Made by a program: the position numbers and the translations under genes
NCBI GenBank assembly: GCA_963764565.1
Contig: CAVXTD010000024.1
Location: 5,245-69,244 of the forward strand
Source of the DNA: DATBLE01 sp963764565
GTDB taxonomy: Bacteria; Actinomycetota; Thermoleophilia; Gaiellales; Gaiellaceae
Length of the DNA: 64,000 bases
Direction: 5' to 3'
Notes under the pieces: model-generated
What the model was told of the DNA's origin: nothing
Database searches by the model: none
Seen by the model: only the letters and a program-made list of their open reading frames with translations
Shown: positions 8,361 to 18,018 of the stretch, piece by piece
Numbering within the stretch: the first letter of the stretch is position 1
Layout: every line of letters begins with the position of its first letter

Positions 8361-8456
8361 ATAGAAAAGCGCCGGTGCGGCCTGCTGGGAGAGGCAGAAA
8401 GCAGTACCGCACCGGCTAACTACGTCCGCACACCGGCAAGCCGGTGCGTCCTCGCG
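8361..8456. other. Structured intergenic element (two strong hairpins, T-run on minus side)
   Basis: A perfect 10-bp inverted repeat, GCCGGTGCGG (8371-8380) and CCGCACCGGC (8407-8416), encloses a further CTGCT/AGCAG pair (8382-8386, 8400-8404). A second hairpin has arms CACCGG (8431-8436) and CCGGTG (8441-8446). On the minus strand the large hairpin is followed by GCTTTTCT, like a Rho-independent terminator, so a short minus RNA ending near 8361 (small RNA or terminated leader of mccB) is possible. On the plus strand it could be the leader of adenine deaminase, though that gene looks leaderless. Positions 8409-8425 spell GCACCGGCTAACTACGT. Confidence 0.45.
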
Positions 8457-8488
8457 GCCGTAGCCCGGCTAGCGTAACGCCCGCGGAA

Positions 8489-8503
8489 GACGGTGTCACC
8501 GTC
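8489..8503. promoter_or_regulatory. Perfect palindrome, candidate operator of adenine deaminase
   Basis: GACGGTG-T-CACCGTC, 7-bp arms around one base, ends 18 bp before the -10-like TAGCAT (8522-8527) of the adenine deaminase gene. Position fits a repressor site in or next to the -35 region. No regulator is identified in the window. Confidence 0.4.
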
Positions 8504-8521
8504 GATTTCTCCACGGGCGCG

Positions 8522-8527
8522 TAGCAT
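8522..8527 (+). promoter_or_regulatory. Leaderless promoter -10 of adenine deaminase
   Basis: TAGCAT, 8 nt before the ATG at 8536; no ribosome-binding sequence lies between. Confidence 0.45.
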
Positions 8528-8535
8528 CAAGCGTC

Positions 8536-10299
8536 ATGCCCCGCCGCCCGTTGTCCGAGGTGACGCGCGAGCTCACCGCCGTCTGCATGGGGCGAACGCC
8601 GGCGGATCTCGTCATCCGTGGCGGCCGGCTCGTCAACGTGCACACCCGCGAGGTGCTCGACGACGTCGACGTCGCCGTCTCCGAGGGCAGGGTGGCGATG
8701 TTCGGCGACGTCTCGCACACGCTCGGCCCGGAGACGGAGATCATCGACGCCGGGGGCGCGTACCTCGTCCCGGGCCTGATCGACACGCACCTGCACGTCG
8801 AATCGGTAATGGTCACGGTGACGCGCTTTGCCGAGGCGGTGCTGCCGCACGGGACGACCGCCGCGTTCATCGACAACCACGAGATGGCGAACGTCTTCGG
8901 CCTCGAGGGGATGCGCTGGATGCTCGATGAGGGTCGAGACCTGCCGCTGAAGGTGTACCTCGCGGTCCCATCCTGCGTGCCTGCTCTGCCGGGCTTCGAG
9001 GACTCGGGCGCCGTGCTCGGGCCGGACGAGATCCGCGAAGCGCTCCGGTGGGACGGCGTGGCCGGACTCGGCGAGATGATGAACATGCCGGGAGTGATCG
9101 AGGGCGACGAGCGCGTGCACGCCGCGATTGCCGCGACACTCGAGCTCGGGAAGCCCGTCACCGGGCATTGGAGCCTCGGGGGATGGAACGACCATCGCCT
9201 CCAGGCCTACGTCGCCGCCGGAATCGACTCGTGTCACGAGACGACGTCGCGCGAGGATGCTCTCGCCAAGCTCCGTGCCGGCGTCTGGGTCCAGTTCCGC
9301 GAAGGCTCGACGTTCCGCGACGTTGCGGCGCTCGCGCCCGTGCTCGCCGAGGACGGCATCGATCCGCGCCACTGCCTGCTCGTCACCGACGACGTCCTCC
9401 CGGACACGATCGTCGCCGACGGGCACATGGACCGCGTCGTCCGCCGCGCGATCGAGGAAGGAATCGACCCGCTGGTCGCCATCCAGATGGCCACCCTGAA
9501 CGGAGCGGAGTACTTCAACCTGCGCCACGAGCTCGGCTCGATCGCCCCGGGCAGGCTCGCCGACATCCTGCTCGTCGAGGACCTCCGCGACTTCCGCCCG
9601 CACCGGGTCCTTGCCGACGGTCGCGACTTGGCGGAGCTGCCGCCGTATGCCTATCCACCGGAGGCGTACGCGTCGGTCAGGCTGGGGCGGCCGCTGGTCG
9701 CGGCCGACCTCCGCGTCCACGCGACCGGCGAGCGGGCGTGGATCCGTGCGATCGGCGTCGCCTCCGAGAGCGTCAGGACGGGCAACATCCTGCTCGAGCT
9801 GCCGGTCTCAGACGGCGAGGTGCGCGCCTCGGTCGAGCATGACGTTGCGAAGGTGGCGAGCATCGAGCGGCACGGTGGCCCCGGCACGGTCGGCCTCGGC
9901 TTCGTCACCGGCCTCGGGCTCAAACGCGGTGCCGTTGCCAGCACGGTCGCGCACGACAACCACAACCTGCTGGTCGCCGGGATGACCGACGCGGACATGA
10001 TCTTCGCCGTGGAACGACTTGTCGCGGCCGGCGGGGGGATGATCGCGGTCGCAGCCGGCGAGGTGCTCGCCCTGGTCGAGCTGCCGATCGCCGGCCTGAT
10101 CTCCGATCGGCCGGTGGCCGAGCTGGCCGAGCGGACGCTCGCGCTCGAGGATGCCTATCGCAGCCTGGGCTCGCCGGTCGACAATCCGGCGATGATCTTC
10201 TCGTTCCTGTCGCTCGGCGTGATTCCAGCACTGCGGCTGACGAACCGCGGGCTCGTCGACGGGGTGACGTTCGAGCTCGTCTCGCCGCTCGTCGGTTGA
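8536..10299 (+). CDS. ade: Adenine deaminase
   Basis: 587 residues, the normal AdeC length. An amidohydrolase N-terminal beta-sandwich (DLVIRGGRLVNVHTREVL) leads into the metal site DTHLHVES (about residues 82-89), then TTAAFIDNHEMANVFG, GLGEMMNMPGVI, the histidine of GHWSLGG and LLVTDD. The C-terminal adenine deaminase domain contains VAHDNHNLLVAGMTDADM and LVEDLRDF. It hydrolyses adenine to hypoxanthine and ammonia in purine salvage. Start supported by TAGCAT 8 nt upstream. The gene converges on the membrane protein at 10303 with 3 bp between stops. No frameshift. Confidence 0.92.
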   Translation: MPRRPLSEVTRELTAVCMGRTPADLVIRGGRLVNVHTREVLDDVDVAVSEGRVAMFGDVSHTLGPETEIIDAGGAYLVPGLIDTHLHVESVMVTVTRFAEAVLPHGTTAAFIDNHEMANVFGLEGMRWMLDEGRDLPLKVYLAVPSCVPALPGFEDSGAVLGPDEIREALRWDGVAGLGEMMNMPGVIEGDERVHAAIAATLELGKPVTGHWSLGGWNDHRLQAYVAAGIDSCHETTSREDALAKLRAGVWVQFREGSTFRDVAALAPVLAEDGIDPRHCLLVTDDVLPDTIVADGHMDRVVRRAIEEGIDPLVAIQMATLNGAEYFNLRHELGSIAPGRLADILLVEDLRDFRPHRVLADGRDLAELPPYAYPPEAYASVRLGRPLVAADLRVHATGERAWIRAIGVASESVRTGNILLELPVSDGEVRASVEHDVAKVASIERHGGPGTVGLGFVTGLGLKRGAVASTVAHDNHNLLVAGMTDADMIFAVERLVAAGGGMIAVAAGEVLALVELPIAGLISDRPVAELAERTLALEDAYRSLGSPVDNPAMIFSFLSLGVIPALRLTNRGLVDGVTFELVSPLVG

Positions 10300-10302
10300 C
10301 GA

Positions 10303-10722
10303 TCAGCGGGAGCGGCGCTTCTGCTGCGCGCTCGGCATGCGGCCCTTCTGCATCCGTTCCATCGCGCGACGCTCGGCCCGGTTGCTGGGCGCCTGGAATG
10401 CGCCCTGCTGCCCGGCGGCCTCCATCCAGGCCTTGCGCTCGTCGGCGCTCAGCGTGCTGAGCGCCTGCTGCGCTCGCACCGGATCCTTGTCGGCTCCGGC
10501 CCGCTTCAGCTTCTTCATCGCCCCTGCGAGCTCCGGGTTGTAGCGCTCGATTGCGGCGTTGGAGGCCTTCTCGATCAGGCGCTTCAGCAGCGGCACCTTC
10601 GACATCCAGGCGATCACGGGCCGCAGATAGCGGCCGCCGCGGATGCGGGAGAGCAGCGTCAGCGTGCCGAGCAGCACGACGAGGCCGCCGAGTACGAAGA
10701 CGGGGATCAGGTAGACGAGCAT
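10303..10722 (-). CDS. Membrane-anchored basic protein of unknown function
   Basis: 139 residues. One N-terminal membrane segment (VYLIPVFVLGGLVVLLGTLTLL, residues 3-24) followed by a cytoplasmic helical region rich in Lys/Arg. The tail NRAERRAMERMQKGRMPSAQQKRRSR is very basic and could touch nucleic acid or lipid headgroups. I do not recognise a family. Divergent from the FAD oxidase gene; TACGAT lies 10 nt before the ATG on the minus strand. Codon bias supports a real gene. Confidence 0.6.
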   Translation of the reverse strand: MLVYLIPVFVLGGLVVLLGTLTLLSRIRGGRYLRPVIAWMSKVPLLKRLIEKASNAAIERYNPELAGAMKKLKRAGADKDPVRAQQALSTLSADERKAWMEAAGQQGAFQAPSNRAERRAMERMQKGRMPSAQQKRRSR

Positions 10723-10768
10723 CGCGGTAGGGATCGTATCGGGCGCGCGCGTCCGGCAAGCTGCCGAT

Positions 10769-12269
10769 GTGCGTGCGCTCGACCGCCGTGAGCTTCTCGC
10801 CAGGGCCGCCGGCGCGCTTGTCGCGGGCAGTGTGCTCGCGCGGCTGGCCGACGACGGGGCCTGGGCTGCTGCCGCGGTCGACCCCCGAGTCGCCGAGCTC
10901 CGGCGGCTCGTCGGTGGACCTGTCCTCGCGCCCGGCGCCGGCGGCTACGACACGGCGAGGCTCGTCTACAACGAGCGCTTCGACGCGGTGCGGCCGCTCG
11001 CCGTCGTCGAGGCGCGGGGAGTTGCCGACGTGCAGGCGGTCGTTCGCTGGGCGCAGCGGAGGGGGGTGGCGGTGATTCCGCGCTCGGGCGGTCACAGCTA
11101 TGCCGGGTATTCGACGGGGACCGGCGTCGTGGTCGACCTCTCCGCGCTCCGGGGGATCCGGATCGAGGGCCGAACGGCAGTGATCGGAACCGGCAGCCGC
11201 CTGATCGACGTCTATGCAGCGCTGGCGGCCAGGGGCGGGACGATTCCCGCCGGCTCGTGCGCGACCGTCGGGCTCGGCGGACTCGCGCTGGGCGGCGGGG
11301 TCGGCCTCGCCTCGCGCAAGTTCGGCCTGACCTGCGACAGCGTCGAGTCGCTGCGGATCGTCACGGCGGACGGCCGCGTCCTCGACTGCGACGAGCGGCA
11401 CAACGCCGATCTCTTCTGGGCCTGCCGCGGCGGGGGCGGCCGGAACTTCGGGATCGTCACGAGCCTCCGCCTGCGCGTCTCGCCCGTCTCGACCGCCTCG
11501 TACTTCTTCGCCTCGTGGCCGTGGTCGGCAGCGACGGCGGTCGTGCCGGCCTGGCAAGCGCTGGGCACCGCACGCGACCGATGCGCTGACGACGATCTGC
11601 CGGCTGTCCACCGGCGGGTCGGAGCCCACGCTGGACGTGTTCGGGCAGTACCTCGGGCCAGAGTCGCAGCTGCGCGGCCTGCTCGGTCCGCTGTCTCGCG
11701 CGGCTCCTCCGTCGAGCCTCACCACCGGGACGTCCCGGTACTTCGACCTGATGCTTCGCTGGGCCGGCTGCCTCGGCCGGTCGCAGGCAGCGTGTCATCT
11801 CGTCTCGGAGCGAGGGTTGCTCTCGCGGGCGACGTTCGCCGCCAAGTCCGACTACGTCGCGAAGCCCTTCAGCGCTGCGGCGGTGCGGACGCTCCAGCGC
11901 CGCATCGAGGAGCGGCAGACGTCGCGTCACGGCTCGGGCGCGCTGATCATGGATTCTTACGGCGGTGCCATCGCGGAGATCCCGTCCGATGCGACCGCCT
12001 TCGTCCATCGCTTGCCGCTCTGCTCGCTCCAGTACCTCGCCTACTGGGGCGGACCGGAGCACGAGGCGGCGTCGCTCGGCTGGATCCGCGGCTTCCACGA
12101 CGCGATGCGCCCGCATGTCACCGGCGCCGCATATCAGAACTACGCCGACCCGGATCTGAAGGACTGGCGGCGCGCGTACTACGGCTCCAACTACAAGCGA
12201 CTGGTCGACGTCAAGCGCCGCTACGACCCGGACCGCCTCTTCCGGTTTCCGCAGGCGATCGGCGGGTGA
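10769..12269 (+). CDS. Tat-exported FAD-linked oxidase, berberine-bridge-enzyme-like (frameshifted)
   Basis: A GTG start gives a Tat-like signal (DRRELLARAAGALVAG, about residues 5-20). The PP-type FAD domain contains RSGGHSYAGYSTGTGVV, with the His of 8-alpha flavin attachment, and PAGSCATVGLGG, with the Cys of 6-S-cysteinyl attachment, so bicovalent flavin is likely. One extra C at 11578-11579 shifts the frame. The downstream frame gives LDVFGQYLGPESQL, and the family's C-terminal block YQNYADPDLKDWRRAYYGSNYKRLVDVKRRYDPDRLF precedes the stop at 12269. The family oxidises alcohols or sugars outside the cell. Followed by the sugar transferase with a GTGA overlap. Confidence 0.85.
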
Positions 12270-12916
12270 GCGAGGGCACGGGTCCCGTCCCGAACCGGCC
12301 GGCGAAACGGCTGCTCGACCTCGTCGTCGCCTCTGTCCTGCTGGTGCTGCTCGCACCGGTGTTCCTCTTCGCGCTCGCCGCGATCGGTCTCGACAACCTG
12401 TTCGTGGCCAAGGACCGCGGCGGCTGGTTCTACCGCGAGCGGAGAATCTCGCGCGGCCGCGAGTTCGACCTGCTCAAGTTCCGCGTGCTCCGCCGGGCTG
12501 CGCTGGCGGAGCTCCGCAGCCGTCCGGGTGCCTATGCCAGGCAGTACGAGCGCGACGAGAGCAATCTGACCTGGGCCGGGCGGGCGCTGAAGCGCGCCTA
12601 CCTGGACGAGCTGCCGCAGCTGTTCGCGGTCCTGCGAGGCCAGATGAGCCTCGTCGGCCCGCGACCCTGGCCGATCGCGATGGTCGAGGATCAGCTGGCG
12701 AACGGGCTCGACTACCGGAACAAGGTGCCGGCCGGCTGGACCGGGCCGGCCCAGGTACTGAAGGACTCGACCGGGAAAGCGAACGCGACCGCACTCGATC
12801 TCGCGTACGTCGAGGCGTGCCGGACGATGAGCTCGCTTCGGCTGGTGCGCTACGACATCGGCCTTCTTTCGTCCTCGCTGGCGACGATGCTGCGCGGCCG
12901 GGGGTTACGGTACTAG
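12266..12916 (+). CDS. Bacterial sugar transferase (undecaprenyl-phosphate glycosyl-1-P transferase type)
   Basis: 216 residues from a GTG overlapping the previous stop. One membrane helix (LDLVVASVLLVLLAPVFLFALAAIGLDN), then the family core: RRISRGREFDLLKFR, the block RALKRAYLDELPQLFAVLRGQMSLVGPRP, and VPAGWTGPAQV. These are the conserved elements of WcaJ/PglC-like enzymes that load a sugar phosphate on the lipid carrier for polysaccharide assembly. It lacks the extra N-terminal four-helix bundle of long WcaJ forms. In the raw sequence it is in frame with the upstream oxidase only because of that gene's frameshift; a fusion is not supported. Confidence 0.85.
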   Translation: MSEGTGPVPNRPAKRLLDLVVASVLLVLLAPVFLFALAAIGLDNLFVAKDRGGWFYRERRISRGREFDLLKFRVLRRAALAELRSRPGAYARQYERDESNLTWAGRALKRAYLDELPQLFAVLRGQMSLVGPRPWPIAMVEDQLANGLDYRNKVPAGWTGPAQVLKDSTGKANATALDLAYVEACRTMSSLRLVRYDIGLLSSSLATMLRGRGLRY

Positions 12917-12918
12917 CG

Positions 12919-13707
12919 GTGGGGCGCTCAGAGGACTTCCGGCGTGACGGCGCCGTCTGCGTTCGCGGCGCGTTCTCCCCTGAGCAGGTCGCGCTCGTCG
13001 CGCGCGGCATCGAGCGCAACCTCGCCGAGCCGAGCGATCGGGCGCAGGTCGCGAGCCGGCCCGACGATCCCGGGCGCTTCTTCGAGGATTTCTGCAACTG
13101 GAGCCGGATCCCCGAGTTCGAGGAGTTCATCCGCACCTCCCCGGCCGCGGCGATCGCAGGCGAGCTGATGGGCTCTTCGAGCGTCCGTCTCTTCCACGAC
13201 CACCTGCTGGTCAAGGAGCCGGGAACGCGCCAGCGGACGCCCTGGCACCAGGATCAGCCGTACTACAACGTCGCGGGCTTCGAGAACTGCTCGATGTGGA
13301 TGCCGGTCGACCCGGTCGACCGCGACTCGACCGTCGAGTTCGTCGCCGGCTCGCACCGAGGCCCGTGGCTGATGCCGCGGACGTTCATGGACGACCAGGC
13401 GAAGTGGTTCCCCGAGGGGAGCCTGGAAGAGCTGCCCGACATCGAGGGCGACCGGGATGCGTTCGAGATCCTCGCCTGGGAGCTCGAGCCCGGCGACGCG
13501 GTCTACTTCCACATGCTCGCGCTCCACGCCGCGGGCGGCGCGACCCGCCGGCGGCGCGCATTCTCGGTCCGGTTTCTCGGGGACGACGCCACGCATGCGC
13601 CGCGCGCGTGGAAGACCTCGCCCGAGTTCCCCGGTCTGACCGACGAGCTCCCGGCCGGCGCGCCGATGGAGCACCCGCTCTTCCCGGTCCTCTGGACACG
13701 CGGCTAG
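12919..13707 (+). CDS. Phytanoyl-CoA dioxygenase (PhyH) family protein
   Basis: 262 residues from a GTG 2 bp after the sugar transferase stop. Fe(II)/2-oxoglutarate oxygenase core: TPWHQDQPYYNVAG gives the H-x-D pair, and HMLALHAAGGATRRRRAFSVRF gives the distal His and the 2-oxoglutarate-binding Arg. The fold segment GSSSVRLFHDHLLVKEPG is typical of PhyH. Likely hydroxylates a small molecule or lipid. Adjacency to the oxidase and sugar transferase suggests one co-transcribed set, perhaps modifying an exported glycan or lipid; the pathway is not known. Confidence 0.82.
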   Translation: MGRSEDFRRDGAVCVRGAFSPEQVALVARGIERNLAEPSDRAQVASRPDDPGRFFEDFCNWSRIPEFEEFIRTSPAAAIAGELMGSSSVRLFHDHLLVKEPGTRQRTPWHQDQPYYNVAGFENCSMWMPVDPVDRDSTVEFVAGSHRGPWLMPRTFMDDQAKWFPEGSLEELPDIEGDRDAFEILAWELEPGDAVYFHMLALHAAGGATRRRRAFSVRFLGDDATHAPRAWKTSPEFPGLTDELPAGAPMEHPLFPVLWTRG

Positions 13708-14031
13708 ATCCGTCTAGTCTCAGTGGGGCTGGGGCGCGGGCGCGCTAGGTCGCACCCCGGCCCATAGAATTGCCGCGATGCACCTCGGCATCGTGAGACG
13801 AATCCGCCACACGCTCGCCCTGCTTTCGACGCTCTGCCTGTTCGTCGTCGGCTGAACGGTCGACCGCGCCCCGGTCGGCGGCGCCTGCGGAGCGATCACG
13901 ATCCGGTCGCCGCGGCGGCGCTGAGCGCCTTCCAGGCCTGCGGAAAACTACGAGCGCGAGGGGAGCATCTGCCCCGATGCCTCCGAGCGGTCGCGGGCGG
14001 ATAGTTGCGGCAACCACGGATCGGAGGTCCG
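13708..14031 (+). other. Intergenic stretch with a 25-aa signal-like frame (13778-13855)
   Basis: After the PhyH stop the only coding sign is an ATG at 13778 preceded at 7 nt by a good -10 (TAGAAT, 13765-13770). It encodes 25 residues, mostly a hydrophobic signal-like helix (HTLALLSTLCLFVVG), then stops at 13855. Downstream bases in the other frames encode nothing recognisable. It may be a tiny membrane peptide, or the head of a secreted protein truncated by a frameshift. The last 60 bases form the asnA leader. Confidence 0.35.
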
Positions 14032-15166
14032 ATGACGATCGCCAAGGAAGCCGATCTCGCGGGCCCGGGCATCGGCGACTACGCCGAGCTGGCCCGCGTG
14101 CTCCCCGACGACTACCGGCCGCTGCTCACCCCGAAGGAGACGATGCAGGCGCTCTACGCGGCCAAGCGCCTGATCGAGGACCGCCTGTGCCAGGCGCTGA
14201 ACCTGACCCTGGTGCAGGTGCCGTTGATCGTCGACGTCGAGAGCGGCGTCAACGACTATCTCGACCGCGACGGTTCGCGGACGCCCGTCAGGTTCCACAT
14301 CTCGAACGACCGCGACCTGCACCCGATCGACGCCGAGGTCGTCCAGGCCGCGACGAAGTGGAAGCGGATGGCGCTCGCCCAGTTCGGCATGCGGCCGGGC
14401 GAGGGCCTCCTCACCGACATGCGCGCAGTCCGCAAGGACTACTTCCTCGACCACGACCACAGCGCCTACGTCGACCAGTGGGACTGGGAGCGGACGATCA
14501 CCCCGGACGACCGCACGCTGCGCGTACCTGACCGAGACGGTCAAGGCGATCTGGCGCGTGCTCAAGGACGCCGAGGCGTTCCTGCACGAGCAATGGCCTC
14601 AGCTCACGTCGCGCGACTACGAGCCGCTGCCCGACGAGCTGACCTTCGTCCACGCCGAGGATCTGCTCGAGGCCTACCCCGACCTGCCGCGGAAGCAGCG
14701 TGAGACGGCCTTCCTCCAGGAGCACCCGGCGGTGTTCATCTACGGCATCGGCTGGCCGCTCGCGGACGGCTACCCGCACGAGCTGCGAGCTGCCGACTAC
14801 GACGACTGGTCGAGCGAAACGGTGTCGGCGGATGGGCGGCCGATGCACGGTCTCAACGGTGACATCCTCGTGTGGAATCCGGTCACCCGCAGGCGCCACG
14901 AGCTCAGCTCGATGGGGATGCGCGTGACGAAAGACGGCCTCCGCCGCCAGCTCGAGCTCGCCGGCCAGCTCGCGTTCCTCGAGCTGCCCTACCATCGGGC
15001 GATCCTCGCCGACGAGATCCCGCTGTCGGTCGGAGGCGGCATCGGCCAGTCGCGCACGATGATGCTGCTCCTCCGCAAGGCTCACCTCGGCGAGGTCAGC
15101 GTCACGGTCTGGCCGAAGATCCTCAAGGAGATCTGCGCGGACCGGAACATCCACGTGCTCGAGTGA
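14032..15166 (+). CDS. asnA: Aspartate-ammonia ligase (asparagine synthetase A), frameshifted
   Basis: ATG at 14032 with GGAGG 5 nt upstream. About 377 residues, slightly longer than the 330-residue E. coli enzyme. The class II synthetase-like core is complete: YAAKRLIEDRLCQALNLTLVQVPLIVD, RFHISNDRDLHPIDAEVVQAATKWKR, GLLTDMRAVRKDY, then after the shift ELPYHRAILADEIPLSVGGGIGQSRTMMLLLRK, the ATP/aspartate motif. A single extra base near 14521-14527 breaks the frame between DRTL and YLTETVKAIWRVLKDAE. It makes asparagine from aspartate, ammonia and ATP. The P-type ATPase starts 10 bp later. Confidence 0.93.
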
Positions 15167-15176
15167 TCCCGTTGTC

Positions 15177-18018
15177 GTGGCCGACCGTGGAGGATCGGCG
15201 GTGGCCGTGGGTCGGGAGGCACCCGATGAGGTCGACGACGCCCGTGAGCCCGTCGCGCTCCTCCTGCGTGAGCTGGGTAGCCGCCCGGAGGGTCTCTCGG
15301 GCCTGGAGGCGGCGCGGCGGCTCGTCGTGTCGGGGCGGAACGAGCTCGTCCGGCGCGGCGGCCGCCGCTGGCCTCGGGAGGTCGCGAACCAGGTAGCGCA
15401 TCCGCTCGCGCTCCTCCTCTGGGCTGCGGCGGCCCTGGCATTCGTTGGGGGCACTCCGGTGCTCGGCGGAGCGATCGTCGCCGTGATCGTCCTCAATGCC
15501 GTCTTTGCCTTCGCGCAGGAACGTCAGGCGGAGCGGGCGATCGAGGCGCTCCGGCGCTACCTGCCGCAGCAGGCGCTGGTGGTCCGGGACGGGCACCGGC
15601 AGACCGTTCCGGCGGCTGAGCTCGTTCCGGGCGACGTCCTCGTGCTGGCCGAGGGGGACCGGATCTCGGCGGACGCGCGACTGCTCGACGGCGCTCTCGA
15701 GGTCGACCTCTCCACTCTGACGGGCGAGTCGCAGCCGGTCTACCGCTCCGCGGATCTCCACGACACCACCGGACCCCTTATCGACGCGCGGGACGTCGTC
15801 TTCAGCGGCTCGGCATGTGTCGGTGGAGAGGCGAGGGCGGTCGTCGTCCGGACGGGCATGCAGACCGAGCTTGGTCGCATCGCCGCGCTGACCGAGCGCG
15901 TCGAGGTCGAGCCGAGCCCGCTCGAGCGGCAGGTGCGACGGGTCGCCTGGCTGATCGCGGCGGTCGCAGTCGGCGTCGGGCTCGCCTTCCTGCCGATCGG
16001 CTGGCTCGTCGCCGGCCTGCCGTTGAAGGACGCGGTCAACTTCACGATCGGGTTGATCGTCGCCAACGTCCCAGAAGGGCTGCTGCCGACGATCACCCTG
16101 GCGCTCGCGGTCGGCGTTGCCATGCTCGCCCGTCGAGGCGCACTGGTGAAGCGGTTGAGCGCAGTCGAGACACTCGGCTCGGCCGCAGTGATCTGCACCG
16201 ACAAGACGGGGACGCTGACCGAGAACAGGATGCGGCCGAGCCGGATCTGGACGCCGCTCGGCGAAGTCGACCTCGAAGGCGGCGTCGATGCGCGGTCGGC
16301 CGTTGCCGCCGACCCGGTGCTCGGGCTTCTCGGTCGCACGATCGCGGCCTGCAGCAGCGCGGAGCTCGCCCCCGGGACGCGCGGCAAGTCGCGTGGTGAG
16401 GCGACCGAGGTCGGAATGCTCGAGGCCGCACGAGCCGTCGGGATCGACACCGCCGTCGCGCGGCGTGAGCATCGCCGCCGGGCGCTGTACCGGTTCGATC
16501 CCAAGCTGCGCCTGATGTCGACCGTCGACGAGCGCGAGGACGGCGGAATCACGGTTCATGCGAAGGGTGCGCCCGAGGAGGTGCTCGAGCGTTCGACGAT
16601 GATCGGCGGCCCCACCGACCACAGGGCGATCGGCGAGGCCGACCGGCAAGCGGTGCTCGCCGTGCTCGAGCGCTACGCCGCGCAGGGGCTGCGCGTGCTT
16701 GCCGTCGCCCGGCGGCGGCTGCCCGACGGCGCCGAGATTCCGGAGCGACGGGAAGACGCCGAACGCGATCTGTGCCTGCTCGGCCTCGTCGCGCTTTTCG
16801 ATCCGCCGCGCCCCGAGGTGGCTGACGCCGTGTCGCACTGCCACGCTGCCGGGATCCGCGTGATCGTCGTCACCGGTGACTACGGCCCGACGGCCGCGGA
16901 GATCGCCCGCCGGGTCGGGATCGCGACCGACGGCGCCGCGATCGTCACCGGCGACGAGCTCGACGGGATGCCGGAGCGGGAGCTCGGGCAGCTGCTGCGA
17001 GGGAGCGACGAGCTGATCTTCGCGCGCACGTCTCCGGAAGGGAAGCTGCGGATCGCGGACGCACTTGCCGCGGAAGGGCAGATCGTCGCCATGACCGGCG
17101 ACGGCGTGAACGACGCGCCCGGCTCTGCGGCGGGCCGACATCGGCGTAGCAATGGGCGTGACGGGAACCGATGTCGCGCGTGAGGCGGCGACGATGGTGC
17201 TCACCGACGACAACTTTGCGACGATCGTCGCCGCGATCGAGGCCGGGCGTCAGGTCTTCGACAACGTCCGGAAGTTCATCCTCTACATCTTCGCCCACGC
17301 GACACCGGAGGTCGTGCCGTTTCTCGTCTTCGCGCTGTCCGGCGGCACGATCCCGTTGCCGCTGACGGTTCTCCAGATTCTCGCCATCGACCTCGGCACC
17401 GAGATCCTGCCGGCGCTCGCGCTCGGCCGCGAGCCCGCGGAGCCGGGTCTGATGGCCCGGCCGCCGCGCCCACGGTCGGAAGGCGTCATCCACCGTGCGC
17501 TCCTCTACCGCGCGTGGGTGTTCCTCGGCGCGATCGAGGCGGCCCTCGTGCTCGGTGGATTCTTCTTCGTACTGCTCCGCGCCGGCTGGCGGCCTGGCGA
17601 CGCCGTCTCCGCCGGTGATGCGCTCCACGGCGACTATCTCCGGGCGACCACGATGACCTTCGCCGGAATCGTCGCGTGCCAGATCGGCACCGCACTCGCC
17701 GCGCGTACCGAGCACGCTTCGCTGCGCTCGGTCGGCTTCTTCACCAACCGGCTGCTGCTCTGGGGCATCGCCTCGGAGGTCGTGTTCGCCGCCGCGCTGA
17801 TCTACGTGCCGCAGCTCCGGCGCCTGTTCGGCACAGCGGCGTTGCAGCCGGTCGACCTGGCGGTGCTGCTTGCCTTCCCGCTCCTCGTCTGGGGCGCAGA
17901 TGAGCTCCGCCGCGCCGGCCGCCGTCGACGAAAGATCGGGGCCGCTACCGATGGCATCCCTGAGAGCGAGCGGGACAATCTCGGCACCAGGCCGGAGCCC
18001 GAGAGGAGGAAGCGATGA
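15177..18018 (+). CDS. P-type cation-transporting ATPase, PII (Ca/Na-type), frameshifted
   Basis: GTG start 10 bp after asnA. The N-terminal cation ATPase domain is followed by the actuator motif TGES (182-185), the ion-site helix NVPEGL (297-302), and ICTDKTGTLTENRM with the phosphorylated Asp at 342, flanked by VKRLSAVETLGS as in Ca2+ and Na+/K+ pumps. The hinge AMTGDGVNDAP ends the first frame. A doubled G at 17121-17122 shifts it; removal gives ALRRADIGVAMGVTGTDVARE and six C-terminal membrane segments, about 946 residues in all. Located in the cytoplasmic membrane; ion identity not certain. Overlaps the next gene by ATGA. Confidence 0.9.

Noticed and set aside
8409..8425. rRNA gene fragment
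   Set aside because: Only 17 bases match the remembered 16S sequence and the flanks do not continue it; too short to call rRNA.
10769..12916. FAD oxidase fused to the sugar transferase in one 715-codon frame
   Set aside because: The middle of that frame is nonsense after 11578; the true oxidase frame ends at 12269 with conserved C-terminal residues, and a proper GTG start overlaps it.
13745..14017. 90-codon minus-strand frame before asnA
   Set aside because: Arg/Pro-rich, no start context, overlaps the asnA ribosome site region; a better signal is the short plus-strand frame at 13778.
15123..17213. Long antisense frame (about 700 codons) over the P-type ATPase; similar ones over EF-G (20328-22208), the 38-kb permease (38582-40135), ade/FAD oxidase (9920-11725) and the ThDP operon (50014-51789)
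   Set aside because: Composition is low complexity and each lies opposite a gene with clear motifs. They follow codon position of the sense gene.
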